Below, piece after piece: positions 11,464 to 11,514 of a DNA stretch of 11,514 nucleotides. The stretch's first letter is position 1; each line of letters starts with the position of its first letter. The notes below the pieces were generated by a model. It had not been told where the DNA came from. It did not search any database and saw only the letters and a program-made list of their open reading frames with translations. Position numbers and translations under genes: made by a program. Source of the stretch: JASFTV01 sp050050615 (lineage in GTDB: Bacteria; Desulfobacterota; DSM-4660; Desulfatiglandales; HGW-15); contig JASFTV010000089.1 of assembly GCA_050050615.1 (NCBI GenBank), positions 1 to 11,514 of the forward strand. The letters are read 5' to 3'.

Positions 11464-11514
11464 GTTGTCTAGGGTATTCCGCCTTCCCAGGCGGAAAGAC
11501 ACGGGTTCGATTCC
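11464..11514 (+). tRNA. Abnormal tRNA-like sequence, possible pseudo-tRNA, cut by window end
   Basis: TGTCTAG and GACACGGGTTCGATTCC match the D-arm start and the T arm of the preceding tRNA-Glu. An anticodon-like stem CCGCC/GGCGG is present. However, the loop between the stems is TTCCCA, six bases instead of seven, and the D arm lacks about eight bases relative to the tRNA-Glu (one of two CTAG words is gone). A tRNA-Gly(CCC) with a one-base deletion, or a decayed tRNA-Glu duplicate, are both possible. The acceptor 3' strand lies beyond the edge, so identity cannot be settled. Confidence 0.4.

Overview
The window looks like a chromosomal stretch of a free-living Gram-negative bacterium. It holds a queuosine-salvage gene pair on the minus strand, a five-gene peptide/oligopeptide ABC importer operon on the plus strand, and tRNA genes with encoded CCA. 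The intergenic DNA is unusually rich in foldback and short tandem repeats, of a kind I associate with Desulfobacterota (deltaproteobacterial) genomes. That taxonomic guess is an inference only.

1-2443 (minus): tgt (tRNA-guanine transglycosylase, cut by the left edge) lies downstream of a Qng1/DUF2419 queuosine-5'-phosphate nucleosidase gene. Qng1 frees queuine base from the queuosine nucleotide and TGT inserts base into tRNA, so together they make a plausible two-enzyme queuine salvage unit. The TGT substrate loop also departs from the bacterial preQ1-type consensus. A 122-bp foldback element sits in the gap between the two genes.

2689-10519 (plus): substrate-binding protein, DppB-like permease, DppC-like permease, DppD-like ATPase and DppF-like ATPase. 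The subunit set is complete and in the usual order. The binding protein carries a ~140-residue insertion and the second permease a ~60-residue insertion with two extra hydrophobic segments. The genes do not abut: spacers of 108-760 bp separate them, and most spacers carry arrays of a ~9-bp unit. The array reads CTAAAGTG after a stop codon and CACTTTAG before the next start codon, so each spacer can fold back. Two spacers also contain copies of a 23S-rRNA-intervening-sequence (four-helix-bundle) protein gene: one interrupted by an in-frame amber codon, the other internally deleted. One of these spacers also holds a 189-bp nested palindrome.

10521-11019: a GxxExxY-family (PD-(D/E)XK-like) gene flanked by inverted copies of a GGATAACAGG repeat. 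This is a second small-gene-between-inverted-repeats arrangement.

11033-11514: tRNA-Gln(CTG) with a candidate promoter, a 50-bp-period direct repeat, tRNA-Glu(CTC), a terminator-like hairpin, and a third, abnormal tRNA-like sequence cut by the window end.

The strongest candidate for something undescribed is the family of spacer cassettes: small orphan genes (four-helix-bundle protein, GxxExxY protein) enclosed by inverted short-iteron arrays and lodged between essential-looking operon genes without disrupting them.
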